DNA of 14,515 nucleotides from Chlamydiae bacterium RIFCSPHIGHO2_12_FULL_27_8 (GTDB lineage Bacteria > Chlamydiota > Chlamydiia > Chlamydiales > SM23-39), in the NCBI GenBank assembly GCA_001796155.1, contig MGLU01000082.1, positions 1 to 14,515 on the forward strand, read 5' to 3'. Each line of letters opens with the position of its first letter. The stretch's first letter is position 1. Under the pieces are notes generated by a model. The model was not told the origin of the DNA and made no database searches. It saw only the letters and a list, made by a program, of their open reading frames with translations. The translations under genes were made by a program, and so were the position numbers. This document shows, in pieces, positions 6,521 to 14,515 of the stretch.

Positions 6521-7366
6521 TTAACCTATGAGATAGAAGTATAATATAGGAACATTAAAAGTTAAAGAGTCAATCATATCCAATATTCCGCCTAGGCCCG
6601 GAATTTTTGCGCTATCTTTGATTTTGACATCTCTTTTTAAAAGAGATTCGCATAAATCTCCGAACTGAGAAAAAACGCCTAAAACGAGACCTAAAAAGAT
6701 ACTTTCAATAAGATTTAGTTCAAAAAAATTCTCTTTAGAGAAGAAGCTGAAAATAATGCTTGTAAAAGTGGCGAAAACAAGGCCTGCTACAGCTCCAACA
6801 ATGGTTTTATTTGGACTAATTTTAAAAGCAAGTTTCTTTTTTCCAAATAATTTTCCGAAGAAATAGGCTGCAATATCTGTAATTTTTGTTACTAATATTA
6901 AATAAAGGATCCACATTCTTCCATCTTGCATTTCGATATTTCCGATAAAAATTATAGGTAGAAACATAGAAAATGGAATAGCGATATAAAAAAAACCAAA
7001 AACTGAATGGGAAATTCTTTTAAGAGATCCTTCGAGAGATTTAAAGTTAACTAAGAACATAGCTAGAAAAAAAACAAAAATGAGTAGAGAAGGCAATAAA
7101 CTTAAATTTGGAAACATTGAATAGAAAAAAAAGGCTAAAATTTCTGCAATAACAAAAAATATGAGAAGAGATGGAGATAGGTGAACATTTTTTATTTTTA
7201 AAAAATTTATATATTCCAAAGTTGCAACGTAGGAAAGAGCACAAATTAAAATTGCGATTAAAGGTTTTATAAAAAGTATATTAGAAAAATATATTATTAT
7301 CGCAACTAAGACAGCTGCAATAATGGAAGAACCGGTTCTTTTTTTTAGATCGTCTAATTTATTCAT
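6521..7366 (-). CDS. cdsA: phosphatidate cytidylyltransferase (CDP-diacylglycerol synthase)
   Basis: Integral inner-membrane enzyme: CTP + phosphatidic acid gives CDP-diacylglycerol + pyrophosphate. The 281 residues contain about eight hydrophobic segments. The C-terminal signature is clear: SPNKTIVGAVAG, then GQ/DL-type GVFSQFGDLCESLLKRD, KDSAKIPG and GGILDMIDSL with D263 and D266. Against the classical CDS signature two positions differ (His to Leu258, Arg to Met264) and the loop is one residue shorter; I believe this 'PGLGG.LD..DS' form is found in the chlamydia/planctomycete group. The ATG at 7366 has GAGGAT about 6 nt upstream. Second gene of the uppS-cdsA-cmk/plsC operon, 51 nt after uppS and 4 nt before cmk-plsC. 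Confidence 0.95.
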   Translation of the reverse strand: MNKLDDLKKRTGSSIIAAVLVAIIIYFSNILFIKPLIAILICALSYVATLEYINFLKIKNVHLSPSLLIFFVIAEILAFFFYSMFPNLSLLPSLLIFVFFLAMFLVNFKSLEGSLKRISHSVFGFFYIAIPFSMFLPIIFIGNIEMQDGRMWILYLILVTKITDIAAYFFGKLFGKKKLAFKISPNKTIVGAVAGLVFATFTSIIFSFFSKENFFELNLIESIFLGLVLGVFSQFGDLCESLLKRDVKIKDSAKIPGLGGILDMIDSLTFNVPILYFYLIG

Positions 7367-7417
7367 TTTTATCCTCTATTTTTAAAATATAGGAACTAAA
7401 AATTATTTAAAATAAAT

Positions 7418-8164
7418 TTATACTGAACCGCCTAATCTTCTTTTTCTTTTTTGGTATTCTAAAATAGCATCTTTAAAATCTTGAATTGTAAAATCCGGCC
7501 AAAACTTATCTGAAATATAAATTTCGCTATAAGAAATCTGCCAGAGCAAAAAATTTGAAATCCTTTTTTCTCCTGAAGTTCTTATTAAAAGATCCGGGTC
7601 AGGTAGGTCGGCTGTATCCAAATATTTTGAAATTAAGTCTTCTGAAATATCTGAAATATCAATTTTCTTATTTTGAATTTCATTATAAATTTTAATAAAG
7701 GCTCTTTTAATTTCATCTCTAGAGCCGTAGTTGATACAGATAGTTAGTTTTAAAAGAGGATTTTCTTTTGTATAATCTTTAACGCTTAAAAATGCTTTCA
7801 AAATATTTTCGGGAAGTTTAGATAAATCGCCGATAATATTTAAAGCTACCCTATTTTTTTTTAAAAATTTTTTTTGTTTTTTTAAATAAAGTTCAAAAAG
7901 GTTCATTAAATTATTAATTTCATTTTTTGATCTTGACCAATTTTCAGTTGAAAAAGCAAAAACTGTAATTGCTTGAATACTCAGATCAAGAGAAGCTTTA
8001 ACGATATTCGTTAAAACGCTTGCACCTTTAGAGTGGCCTGCAGCGGAAGGAAGTTTTTTTTTCTTTGCCCACCTTCTATTGCCGTCCATTATAATGGCAA
8101 CATGTTTTGGGATATTTTTCAAATGAAGAGGTATATTTTGCTCAAGTTGAGACTCAATAATCAT
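7418..8164 (-). CDS. uppS: undecaprenyl diphosphate synthase (cis-prenyltransferase)
   Basis: Extends farnesyl diphosphate with isopentenyl units to the C55 lipid carrier for envelope glycans; a soluble, membrane-associated enzyme. With the ATG at 8164 it has 248 residues, the family norm. Motifs: HVAIIMDGNRRWA with catalytic D27, GHSKGA, FAFSTENWSR, CINYGSRDE, and PDLLIRTSGEKR followed by SNFLLWQISYSEIY. The frame can be opened 13 codons earlier at a TTG (8203), but that adds an unconserved hydrophobic stretch, so ATG 8164 is preferred. No Shine-Dalgarno is visible before it; the leader is only A/T. First gene of the minus-strand lipid operon and divergent from secDF. Confidence 0.95.
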   Translation of the reverse strand: MIIESQLEQNIPLHLKNIPKHVAIIMDGNRRWAKKKKLPSAAGHSKGASVLTNIVKASLDLSIQAITVFAFSTENWSRSKNEINNLMNLFELYLKKQKKFLKKNRVALNIIGDLSKLPENILKAFLSVKDYTKENPLLKLTICINYGSRDEIKRAFIKIYNEIQNKKIDISDISEDLISKYLDTADLPDPDLLIRTSGEKRISNFLLWQISYSEIYISDKFWPDFTIQDFKDAILEYQKRKRRLGGSV

Positions 8165-8186
8165 ATAATATATAAAAAATTTGAAA

Positions 8187-8216
8187 ATTATTTTTAAAAA
8201 CAAAAAACTAAAACAA
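8187..8216 (-). promoter_or_regulatory. candidate promoter of the uppS-cdsA-cmk/plsC operon
   Basis: TTGTTT (-35, minus) lies at 8216-8211 and AATAAT (-10) at 8192-8187, with an 18-nt spacer. The transcript would start near 8180, about 16 nt before the uppS ATG. AT-richness makes such matches common, so confidence is modest. Confidence 0.3.
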
Positions 8217-8274
8217 CAATATACTAAGTTAATTTTTGTTTGAAGTGATTTGATATAAATCGATTAAAATGGAC

Positions 8275-8303
8275 TAGACAATCATATTTTTTTTTACTAT
8301 TCT
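8275..8303 (+). promoter_or_regulatory. candidate promoter of secDF
   Basis: TAGACA (-35, 5 of 6) at 8275-8280, a 17-nt spacer containing nine Ts, and TATTCT (-10, 4 of 6) at 8298-8303. Expected start is near 8310, giving a 30-nt leader that carries AAGGGA (8325-8330) before the ATG at 8340. Confidence 0.45.
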
Positions 8304-8339
8304 TTAATATTCATAACCTAAATTAAGGGATTTAACTTT

Positions 8340-11300
8340 ATGAAAAACAAAAAATGGCAAAGCACATTAATTATAATAGTACTTTCATTAACATTGTATA
8401 ATATACTACCTACTGTTTTTTATTATTCTAAACCTTTAAAAAGCCCTATTACAGAAAAAAAGGCTAATGAAATATCATCAAAGATAGCAGATAGAGTCAA
8501 TAATCTGGAAAAGGAATCTATTGACTGGATAAAATCTTATTGCAAACTTTTAAATTTATCTCCTAAATCAATACAAATTCTTAAAGATCGACCTTCACAT
8601 ATAGAGGTTGAATTTACAAAAATTGATGATGCTAAAATTTTAAAAAAATTTTTACCTAGATCCGGAAACATAATATCATTTGTGCCTTCTCAATTAAATC
8701 TTTCAGCTTCAGAGGTTGAAAAAGATTCTAAAAGAGTATTGATACATAGAAAGATTCCGATAACTCTTGAAAAGGGGCAATTAGGAAGATTTTTCAAATT
8801 TACAAAAAAATTTGATAGCGAACAGAAAATCTCTTCTATATATAAAGATCTGTTATTTGACAGAGCAAGTGAGATTTCATATCAGGTAGGAGGCACATCT
8901 GAAAACAGCTATTTAGTTGACACAATACACAAAAACCCTTCATCTGCACTATCAAAGGAAATAACATTAAGTTTGGTATATAATATTTTAGATTATTCAA
9001 AACAATTTGAGGAAAATTCCCCAATTCTGAACAGATATTTTTCAACTTTCACACAAAATGATTTGAGCAACAAGAAAGAATTAATAAATAATTTAGTTAA
9101 AAGTATTGATTTTTTAAGAGAAGAGATAAAACTGGATAAAGCTAAAATTAAATCTGAAATTTCAGAAGAAATGAATGAAGAGCTACAGCAAAAAATAGCA
9201 ATACTGGAAAAAAGAGAAATATCACTATTATCTGCAAAAAAAATTATTAACAATAATTTAACTAAATTCTGCAGCGGCAAAAGTCCTATTTTCTATGAAG
9301 ACATTTACAATAACCTGGAAAAAGATTTAATCAACAACAGCCTAGCGACAACATTTAGAATTGATTTAAAGTCGAATAATCCTTTCATAAAAAGCCTTAC
9401 TTTAGACTGTGTAAATGATAAAATTTATTTTAATTTTCACAGTGATATTTTAGCACTTAAGAAAACTTTAAAAAATGATAAATCATTTGATCAGCTTTTG
9501 ATTAATGAAATTGCAAAAATAACTAATAAAACAGCTGAAAAGATTTCTTTAGAAAATGATGAAGTCTTTATAAAACTTTCAAACATTGAAAATACAAATA
9601 GTTTTGTATTATTAGATTTAAAAGAAGTATCAAAAGAACATGCTAAAACAATTTTGAATACATTAAACATGGAGTTTAGTCCTTCGCATGAAGAGCTTCT
9701 TAAAGACAATTTTCCGATATATAGTTACGATGAATTTTTAAAACTTGATGAAGTTCAAAAAAGATATTGTTTAGTAGTATATTCTTCGGCAGAAGAAGCA
9801 AACAAGCTTTCGGGTTTCAAAAAAAACTCAACCTATGTAATTGCAAAGGGATTAGATCAGATTTTCAAAAAGTACCGGGATTTTCAATCCTCTAAGGAAG
9901 CGAATCTTTTTGCAAAAGATTTCAACAAGCTAGAAAGTATTTTGAGACAAAATGGTTTTAATCCATTTTTTGGTTCAAACTTAAATAATGCTGAATATCA
10001 AAATGATTTAATTTTTGAACAAAATGATTTTTACAAAAATCTATTATTGGCTACTAGGGAAGATTTTAATGTAAAAGGCTCTAAAAAATTTGCATACTTA
10101 GAACTATCTGATTTAGAGCAAAGAATTTTAACTGAGAACAAAATAGAAAATTCTATTCAAGAAGAGCTAATCAAGCAGAAAGATGATTATTTTACATCTC
10201 AAAACAGTTTGGATTCAGAAACTAAATATGATGTACCAAAACCCGTTAAAAGTCCATTAATAAACAATCTTAAACTTAGTGTTAATAAATATTTTCATGG
10301 TGATGAAAGAAAAGTTTTGCATTGGGGATTAGATTTATCCGGCGGCAAAACTGTGACAATAGAGCTTAGAGATCAAAATGGAAAAGTTGTTACAGATGAA
10401 GCGGCGTTGAAACAGGGTATAAATGAATTATATTCACGTGTTAATAAATTGGGTGTATCAGAAGTAAGCATTAGAACAGTAGATTCAAATATAGTTTTAG
10501 ATTTTCCGGGAGCTCAGAATCTATCAGCAGATGATCTTGTAAAAGCTTCTTCAATGTATTTTCATGTAGTTAATGAAAAATTTACCCCTACAAATAGAGA
10601 GCTGTCTGATCATGTGAATAAATTTTTAACTGAAGTATACAATGAAGCAATAGTTACAAACAAAAAAGATCCAAAAAGCATAAATGAAATAGCTTATAAA
10701 CATTTACATGGAGAAACATCAGATAGTTCACTTAAATCCGAATCTGCAAAAATTTTGATTCAGAACGGATTAAAGATTGCGGATCCAAACAATAATATTA
10801 ATTTAAATAGTTTTGATTATTCGCTTTGCAAAATTGCACTATTCAGAGGAGATGACTATAAAAAATGGTCTAGTCAAACACATCCTCTTTTGATAGTTTT
10901 TAATAATTTTACACTTGATGGAACTAGTTTAGCAAATATTAGATCTGCATATGATCCATCAAAGGGAAACTATTTAACATTTGATGTGAAAAGTTCAAAT
11001 ATTTTAAATAATTCAAAAAAGATTTTTCCGAGGGAAGATTTATTTAAATGGACATCTACATTTTCGAAAGAGAAAATACAAGGCACTCCTTTTGAAAATT
11101 TTTCAAAAGGCAGAGGTTATAGAATGGCAGTGATTTTGAATGACACAGTTATTTCAGCACCTACATTGGAATCTGCTCTAAAAGATTCTGCAATGATATC
11201 CGGAAATTTTTCTTTAAGAGAAGTTAGCCGGCTAACAAATGACTTAAAAGCCGGATCATTGAGTTTTACTCCAAACATTTTATCTGAGAAAAATGTTAGT

Positions 11301-12830
11301 CCTGAGCTTGGAATTAAAGACAGGACAAAAGGAATTGCTGCAACATTTATAGCATTTGCATTAGTTATAGCAGTAATGATTTTTTACTATAGATTTGCAG
11401 GTATTGTAGCATCTATAGCGGTATTAATTAACTTACTTATCATATGGGCAACGCTTCAAAACATACAAGCTACACTAACGCTTGCAGGTATAGCCGGAGT
11501 GATTTTAACAGTTGGAATGGCTGTAGATGCAAACGTTTTAGTTTTTGAAAGAATTAAGGAAGAATTTTCTATATCTAAAAATATATCTTCAGCAATAAAC
11601 AGTGGTTATAAAAGAGCATTTAGTGCGATTTTTGATTCAAATATAACAACAATAATAGCTGCATTAATTTTATTAAATTTTGACTCAGGTCCTATAAAAG
11701 GATTTGCTGTGACATTGATAATAGGGATAGTGTCCTCGATGTTTTCTGCATTATTTATGACAAGATTCTTTTTTTCTAGATGGGCACAAAATGAAAAAAA
11801 TACAAATTTAAAAATGTTAAATTTTGTTCAGAGTAAAAATGTAAATTTTTTAAAAATCTCCAAATTCGTAGCAATGTTTTCAATAATAACTATTATTTTG
11901 GGATCATTTTTATTATACAAACAAAAAAGTTCTATAATTGGAATGGATTTTACAGGAGGTTACACATTAAATATTGAGATCCAAAATAGTGGTATTGATT
12001 ATCGTGAAGCAGTAAATGATGCGTTAATTAAAAGCGGTCTTAGCAGCAGTGATTTTCAAATAAGAGAGCTGAGTCCGGTAAATAATTTAAGGATTTCTCT
12101 AGCTGCGTCACTACAAGAAAGTTTATTTAAAAATTTAAAATTAAATGAAAATATAAATACTCCGTATCAATATGAAAAAAATCCTAAAATTGTTTGGATG
12201 ATAAATGCATTAAAAGGGTCAAATATTGAGTTAACAAAAAAATCATTAGAATCACTAGATAAGAACTGGACGGTAATGAGCGGCCAGATGTCAGATTCTA
12301 TGAGAAATAGTGCAATAATAGCTCTATCATTGGCACTTGCAGCTATTTTTATTTATATTGCATTTAGATTTGAATTTAAATATGCGGCTAGTGCAATGCT
12401 TTGTTTAGTGCATGACATATTAATTACTTTAGGATTTATGGGAATTTTGCATTTATTGAAAGTTCCTATGCAGATAGATTTAAATACAATAGCAGCATTA
12501 ATGACAATAATTGGGTATTCTTTAAATGACACTATTGTAATTTTTGATAGAATAAGGGAAGATTTGAAATTTTCTAAAAACAGAAATTATCCTTTGATAG
12601 TAAATAACTCATTAAATACAACAATAAGCAGAACTACATTAACATCATTTACTACACTGGTAGCTCTTTTAGGGCTTGTAATATTTGGTGGCGGGACAAT
12701 TTTTAATTTTGCTTTAGTAATGACAATTGGAATATTATTTGGAACACTTTCTTCAATATTTATTGCATCACCTTTAATGCTTTATTTTCATAAAATTGAA
12801 AATAAAAGATTGGTATTTAAAAAAAGATAA
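8340..12830 (+). CDS. secDF: fused protein-export membrane protein SecDF, chlamydial long form
   Basis: Proton-driven accessory of the Sec translocon that pulls substrates out on the periplasmic side. The 1,496-residue chain starts with a membrane helix (about 8-28). The SecD signature WGLDLSGG follows only at 662-669, so about 630 residues are inserted; in ordinary SecD this motif comes shortly after helix 1. The insertion contains a predicted coiled coil (about 248-307). SecD membrane helices run from about 998 to 1140 and include GMAVDANVLVFER with the proton-relay D1063. SecF begins near 1170, with MDFTGG at 1202-1207 and helices after about 1320 including SLNDTIVIFDR with D1397. Both functional halves look intact. 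I recall Chlamydia SecDF as about 1,400 residues, so the long form is a lineage trait, slightly longer here. AAGGGA lies about 9 nt before the start. Confidence 0.94.
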   Translation: MKNKKWQSTLIIIVLSLTLYNILPTVFYYSKPLKSPITEKKANEISSKIADRVNNLEKESIDWIKSYCKLLNLSPKSIQILKDRPSHIEVEFTKIDDAKILKKFLPRSGNIISFVPSQLNLSASEVEKDSKRVLIHRKIPITLEKGQLGRFFKFTKKFDSEQKISSIYKDLLFDRASEISYQVGGTSENSYLVDTIHKNPSSALSKEITLSLVYNILDYSKQFEENSPILNRYFSTFTQNDLSNKKELINNLVKSIDFLREEIKLDKAKIKSEISEEMNEELQQKIAILEKREISLLSAKKIINNNLTKFCSGKSPIFYEDIYNNLEKDLINNSLATTFRIDLKSNNPFIKSLTLDCVNDKIYFNFHSDILALKKTLKNDKSFDQLLINEIAKITNKTAEKISLENDEVFIKLSNIENTNSFVLLDLKEVSKEHAKTILNTLNMEFSPSHEELLKDNFPIYSYDEFLKLDEVQKRYCLVVYSSAEEANKLSGFKKNSTYVIAKGLDQIFKKYRDFQSSKEANLFAKDFNKLESILRQNGFNPFFGSNLNNAEYQNDLIFEQNDFYKNLLLATREDFNVKGSKKFAYLELSDLEQRILTENKIENSIQEELIKQKDDYFTSQNSLDSETKYDVPKPVKSPLINNLKLSVNKYFHGDERKVLHWGLDLSGGKTVTIELRDQNGKVVTDEAALKQGINELYSRVNKLGVSEVSIRTVDSNIVLDFPGAQNLSADDLVKASSMYFHVVNEKFTPTNRELSDHVNKFLTEVYNEAIVTNKKDPKSINEIAYKHLHGETSDSSLKSESAKILIQNGLKIADPNNNINLNSFDYSLCKIALFRGDDYKKWSSQTHPLLIVFNNFTLDGTSLANIRSAYDPSKGNYLTFDVKSSNILNNSKKIFPREDLFKWTSTFSKEKIQGTPFENFSKGRGYRMAVILNDTVISAPTLESALKDSAMISGNFSLREVSRLTNDLKAGSLSFTPNILSEKNVSPELGIKDRTKGIAATFIAFALVIAVMIFYYRFAGIVASIAVLINLLIIWATLQNIQATLTLAGIAGVILTVGMAVDANVLVFERIKEEFSISKNISSAINSGYKRAFSAIFDSNITTIIAALILLNFDSGPIKGFAVTLIIGIVSSMFSALFMTRFFFSRWAQNEKNTNLKMLNFVQSKNVNFLKISKFVAMFSIITIILGSFLLYKQKSSIIGMDFTGGYTLNIEIQNSGIDYREAVNDALIKSGLSSSDFQIRELSPVNNLRISLAASLQESLFKNLKLNENINTPYQYEKNPKIVWMINALKGSNIELTKKSLESLDKNWTVMSGQMSDSMRNSAIIALSLALAAIFIYIAFRFEFKYAASAMLCLVHDILITLGFMGILHLLKVPMQIDLNTIAALMTIIGYSLNDTIVIFDRIREDLKFSKNRNYPLIVNNSLNTTISRTTLTSFTTLVALLGLVIFGGGTIFNFALVMTIGILFGTLSSIFIASPLMLYFHKIENKRLVFKKR

Positions 12831-12839
12831 AAAATATTT

Positions 12840-12868
12840 TTTACAAATATTGATCAATAAATTATAAG
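12840..12868 (+). promoter_or_regulatory. candidate promoter of recJ
   Basis: TTTACA (-35, 5 of 6) at 12840-12845, exactly 17 nt, then TATAAG (-10, 5 of 6) at 12863-12868. It is one of the best promoter matches in the window. It starts just 10 nt after the secDF stop. Expected transcription start is near 12875, giving a leader of about 52 nt. Confidence 0.5.
12848..12859. promoter_or_regulatory. perfect 12-bp palindrome in the recJ promoter spacer
   Basis: TATTGATCAATA is its own reverse complement and lies wholly between the -35 and -10 elements of the candidate recJ promoter. A dimeric repressor bound here would block RNA polymerase. It could also be chance in AT-rich DNA. Confidence 0.3.
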
Positions 12869-12926
12869 ATAGAAAATAATTTAAATATTATTTGAAAATT
12901 AACTTTAGGAAAGGAATCGTGTAATT

Positions 12927-14515
12927 TTGTCATTATTAATTAAAAGCAAACCTAGTTGGGTAATGCCAAAAGAAGATACGAAATGGATAAATAAAATTGT
13001 TTCAGAATTTAATATTCATCCTGTTACTGCTCAAATTTTTGCATCTAGAGGTTTTGAAACTTTAGAAGAAATTCATAAATTTTTATATTCCTCTCTTCCT
13101 AATTTACATGATCCTTCTTTATTTCAAGATATGGATAAAGCTGTAATGAGAATAGTTAAAGCTTTAAAAAACAAAGAAGGAATATTGATTTATGGGGATA
13201 ATGATGTAGATGGGATGAGTGCAACTGCATTATTAGTTGATTTTTTTAAAAGCATTGGAGCGAATGTATTTTTTTATATACCTGAGAGTTCTTCTCACAA
13301 AAAAAGCATAATTAGAGATGCCATACAGTATGCACTTGATAAAAAGTGTACGCTATTAATTACTGTTGATTGTGGGATTACGGCATCGAAGGCGATTGAA
13401 GATGTTGTTAATCACGACATTGATGTAATAATAACGGACCATCATGAACCTACATCAAAAATTCCAAGATGTATTGCGACATTAAATCCAAAACTTTTGA
13501 ACAGCACATATCCGAACAGGGATATTACCGGGGTAGGTGTGGCATTTAAATTGGCACATGCATTAACGAATCATTTAATTGAAATTGGATATATAGATTA
13601 CATTGATTTAAAAAGTTATTTAGATTTGGTTGCACTTGGAACTATTTCAGATATGGGTACTTTATTAGGAGAGAATAGAATATTTGTTAAATATGGGCTT
13701 GTTGAGCTTAAGAACACTAAAAGGATTGGGCTAAAAAAGCTTTTTGAAGTTTGTGAAATATCTGATCAGGCAGAAATAACTCCATTGGATATAGCATCAA
13801 AAGTATCTCCTAGATTAAACAGTTTAGGTAGAATTGCCGATCCGAAAAAAGGTGTAGAGCTTTTACTCATTAAAGATGAATCGAGGGCAAGAAAGCTTGC
13901 TAACGAACTTGATTTATATAATACTGAGCGGCAAAAAATTGAAAGGCTGGCATCGGATGACATTGAAAAATACATTTCGGCACATCCTGAAATTTTAAAT
14001 GAAAAGGCTATAGTGCTTTCATCTGACAAATGGCATCCCGGGATTATTCCAATAATTACGGCAAGGATTTCAAAACAGTTTAATAGACCTACTCTTTTAA
14101 TTGCCATTGAACAGGGAATTGGTAAAGGATCTGCAAGGACAATACCTGAGTTTCCTCTTCTGCCTGTTCTTCAAGAAAATGAAAATCTTTTAATAAATTT
14201 TGGTGGCCATGATTATGCGGCCGGTTTTGTAGTAAAGGAAGAAAATATTTCTTTATTGAAAGAAAATTTTATTAAAAAGGTTAATGGAACTTTAGAAGAT
14301 AAAGATATAATTTCTAAAATGTATCTTGATGCAAATATTAAATTTGACGCATTAACATTTGATTTTATGGAGTCTCTGCAATTATTGGAGCCTTTTGGAA
14401 ATGGGAACCCACCTCCCTTGTTAATTTGCAGTGCAAAACAGGTATGGACGCCTAAAATTGTTGGTAAAATACATTTAAAATTGTTTTTAGAACAAAATGA
14501 AAGGATGCTTGAAGG
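12927..14515 (+). CDS. recJ: single-stranded-DNA-specific 5'-3' exonuclease RecJ, 3' end cut off
   Basis: Cytosolic DHH-family nuclease that resects 5' ends in recombinational and mismatch repair. The first 529 codons are present with no stop; from the family length I expect roughly 50 more residues. Motifs in order: DNDVDG at 91-96, TVDCGIT, DHHEP from D171, LGTISDMGTL, PRLNSLGRI, WHPGIIPIITARIS, GKGSARTIPEF and FGGHDYAAGF; the metal-binding Asp/His residues are all present. The start is TTG at 12927: an in-frame TAG at 12906 limits the frame, AGGAAAGGAA (12907-12916) is a good though distant ribosome site, and the next in-frame ATG (codon 14) would remove the N-terminus containing the W..P pattern. 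Neighbour of secDF, as in Chlamydia, with its own promoter. Confidence 0.93.
   Translation, partial: MSLLIKSKPSWVMPKEDTKWINKIVSEFNIHPVTAQIFASRGFETLEEIHKFLYSSLPNLHDPSLFQDMDKAVMRIVKALKNKEGILIYGDNDVDGMSATALLVDFFKSIGANVFFYIPESSSHKKSIIRDAIQYALDKKCTLLITVDCGITASKAIEDVVNHDIDVIITDHHEPTSKIPRCIATLNPKLLNSTYPNRDITGVGVAFKLAHALTNHLIEIGYIDYIDLKSYLDLVALGTISDMGTLLGENRIFVKYGLVELKNTKRIGLKKLFEVCEISDQAEITPLDIASKVSPRLNSLGRIADPKKGVELLLIKDESRARKLANELDLYNTERQKIERLASDDIEKYISAHPEILNEKAIVLSSDKWHPGIIPIITARISKQFNRPTLLIAIEQGIGKGSARTIPEFPLLPVLQENENLLINFGGHDYAAGFVVKEENISLLKENFIKKVNGTLEDKDIISKMYLDANIKFDALTFDFMESLQLLEPFGNGNPPPLLICSAKQVWTPKIVGKIHLKLFLEQNERMLE

Noticed and set aside
8165..8203. Longer UppS starting at the TTG at 8203
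   Set aside because: The 13 added residues are an unconserved hydrophobic stretch encoded by leader-like A/T sequence, and 248 aa from the ATG is the usual family size.
8993..9280. Minus-strand open frame of 95 codons
   Set aside because: Antisense to the SecDF coiled-coil region; no start signal and no family resemblance.
12832..12844. A-run/T-run after secDF as an intrinsic terminator
   Set aside because: There is no G-C pair and no loop, so it cannot form a stable terminator stem; it also overlaps the recJ -35 element.
13766..14107. 113-codon open frame on the minus strand
   Set aside because: It lies entirely inside recJ, whose frame carries all the conserved nuclease motifs; the antisense translation resembles nothing known.

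Overview
The window looks like part of the chromosome of a chlamydia-related bacterium (phylum Chlamydiota), probably outside the classical Chlamydiaceae. The sequence is very AT-rich (by eye under about 30% G+C, lower than Chlamydia). Two gene blocks match the order I remember from Chlamydia trachomatis: uhpC / hisS-aspS-mip-spoU(trmL) / trxA, and recJ, secDF, uppS-cdsA-cmk-plsC. The giant fused SecDF and the Mip-type FKBP with a 'YIHPxLA(Y/F)G' motif also fit. No mobile element, CRISPR array, rRNA or tRNA was seen. The species cannot be named from this window.

Layout. 1-124 (-) is the 5' end of a UhpC-type sugar-phosphate transporter, divergent from hisS across a 335-bp gap holding candidate promoters for both. 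460-4643 (+) is a tightly packed operon, hisS-aspS-mip-trmL, with 8-nt overlap, 0-nt and 20-nt overlap junctions. It meets, tail to tail, a two-gene unit on the minus strand, trxA then a DUF2905-like small membrane protein; the two stop codons share one TTAA. 5224-8164 (-) is a lipid/envelope operon, uppS-cdsA-[cmk+plsC], in which CMP kinase and lysophosphatidate acyltransferase form one 430-residue reading frame. Divergent from uppS is secDF (8340-12830, +, 1,496 aa), followed by its own-promoter neighbour recJ (from 12927, +, cut off by the window end).

How the genes work together. hisS, aspS and trmL serve tRNA charging and modification. uppS makes the C55 lipid carrier. plsC makes phosphatidic acid, cdsA turns it with CTP into CDP-diacylglycerol, and cmk rephosphorylates the CMP later released, so the fused Cmk-PlsC and the adjacent CdsA form a plausible phospholipid module. 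SecDF supports protein export and Mip is an exported FKBP-fold protein that would use it.

The most notable items are the Cmk-PlsC fusion with an 11-A homopolymer exactly at the domain junction (slippage in either direction would release a normal-sized Cmk), a Mip whose key prolyl-isomerase residues are replaced, a roughly 630-residue unassigned insertion in SecDF, a mixed set of specificity determinants in AspRS, a strong over-representation of the tetranucleotide CCGG, and a perfect palindrome inside the recJ promoter. I found no clearly new defence or mobile system; most of the window is core housekeeping.
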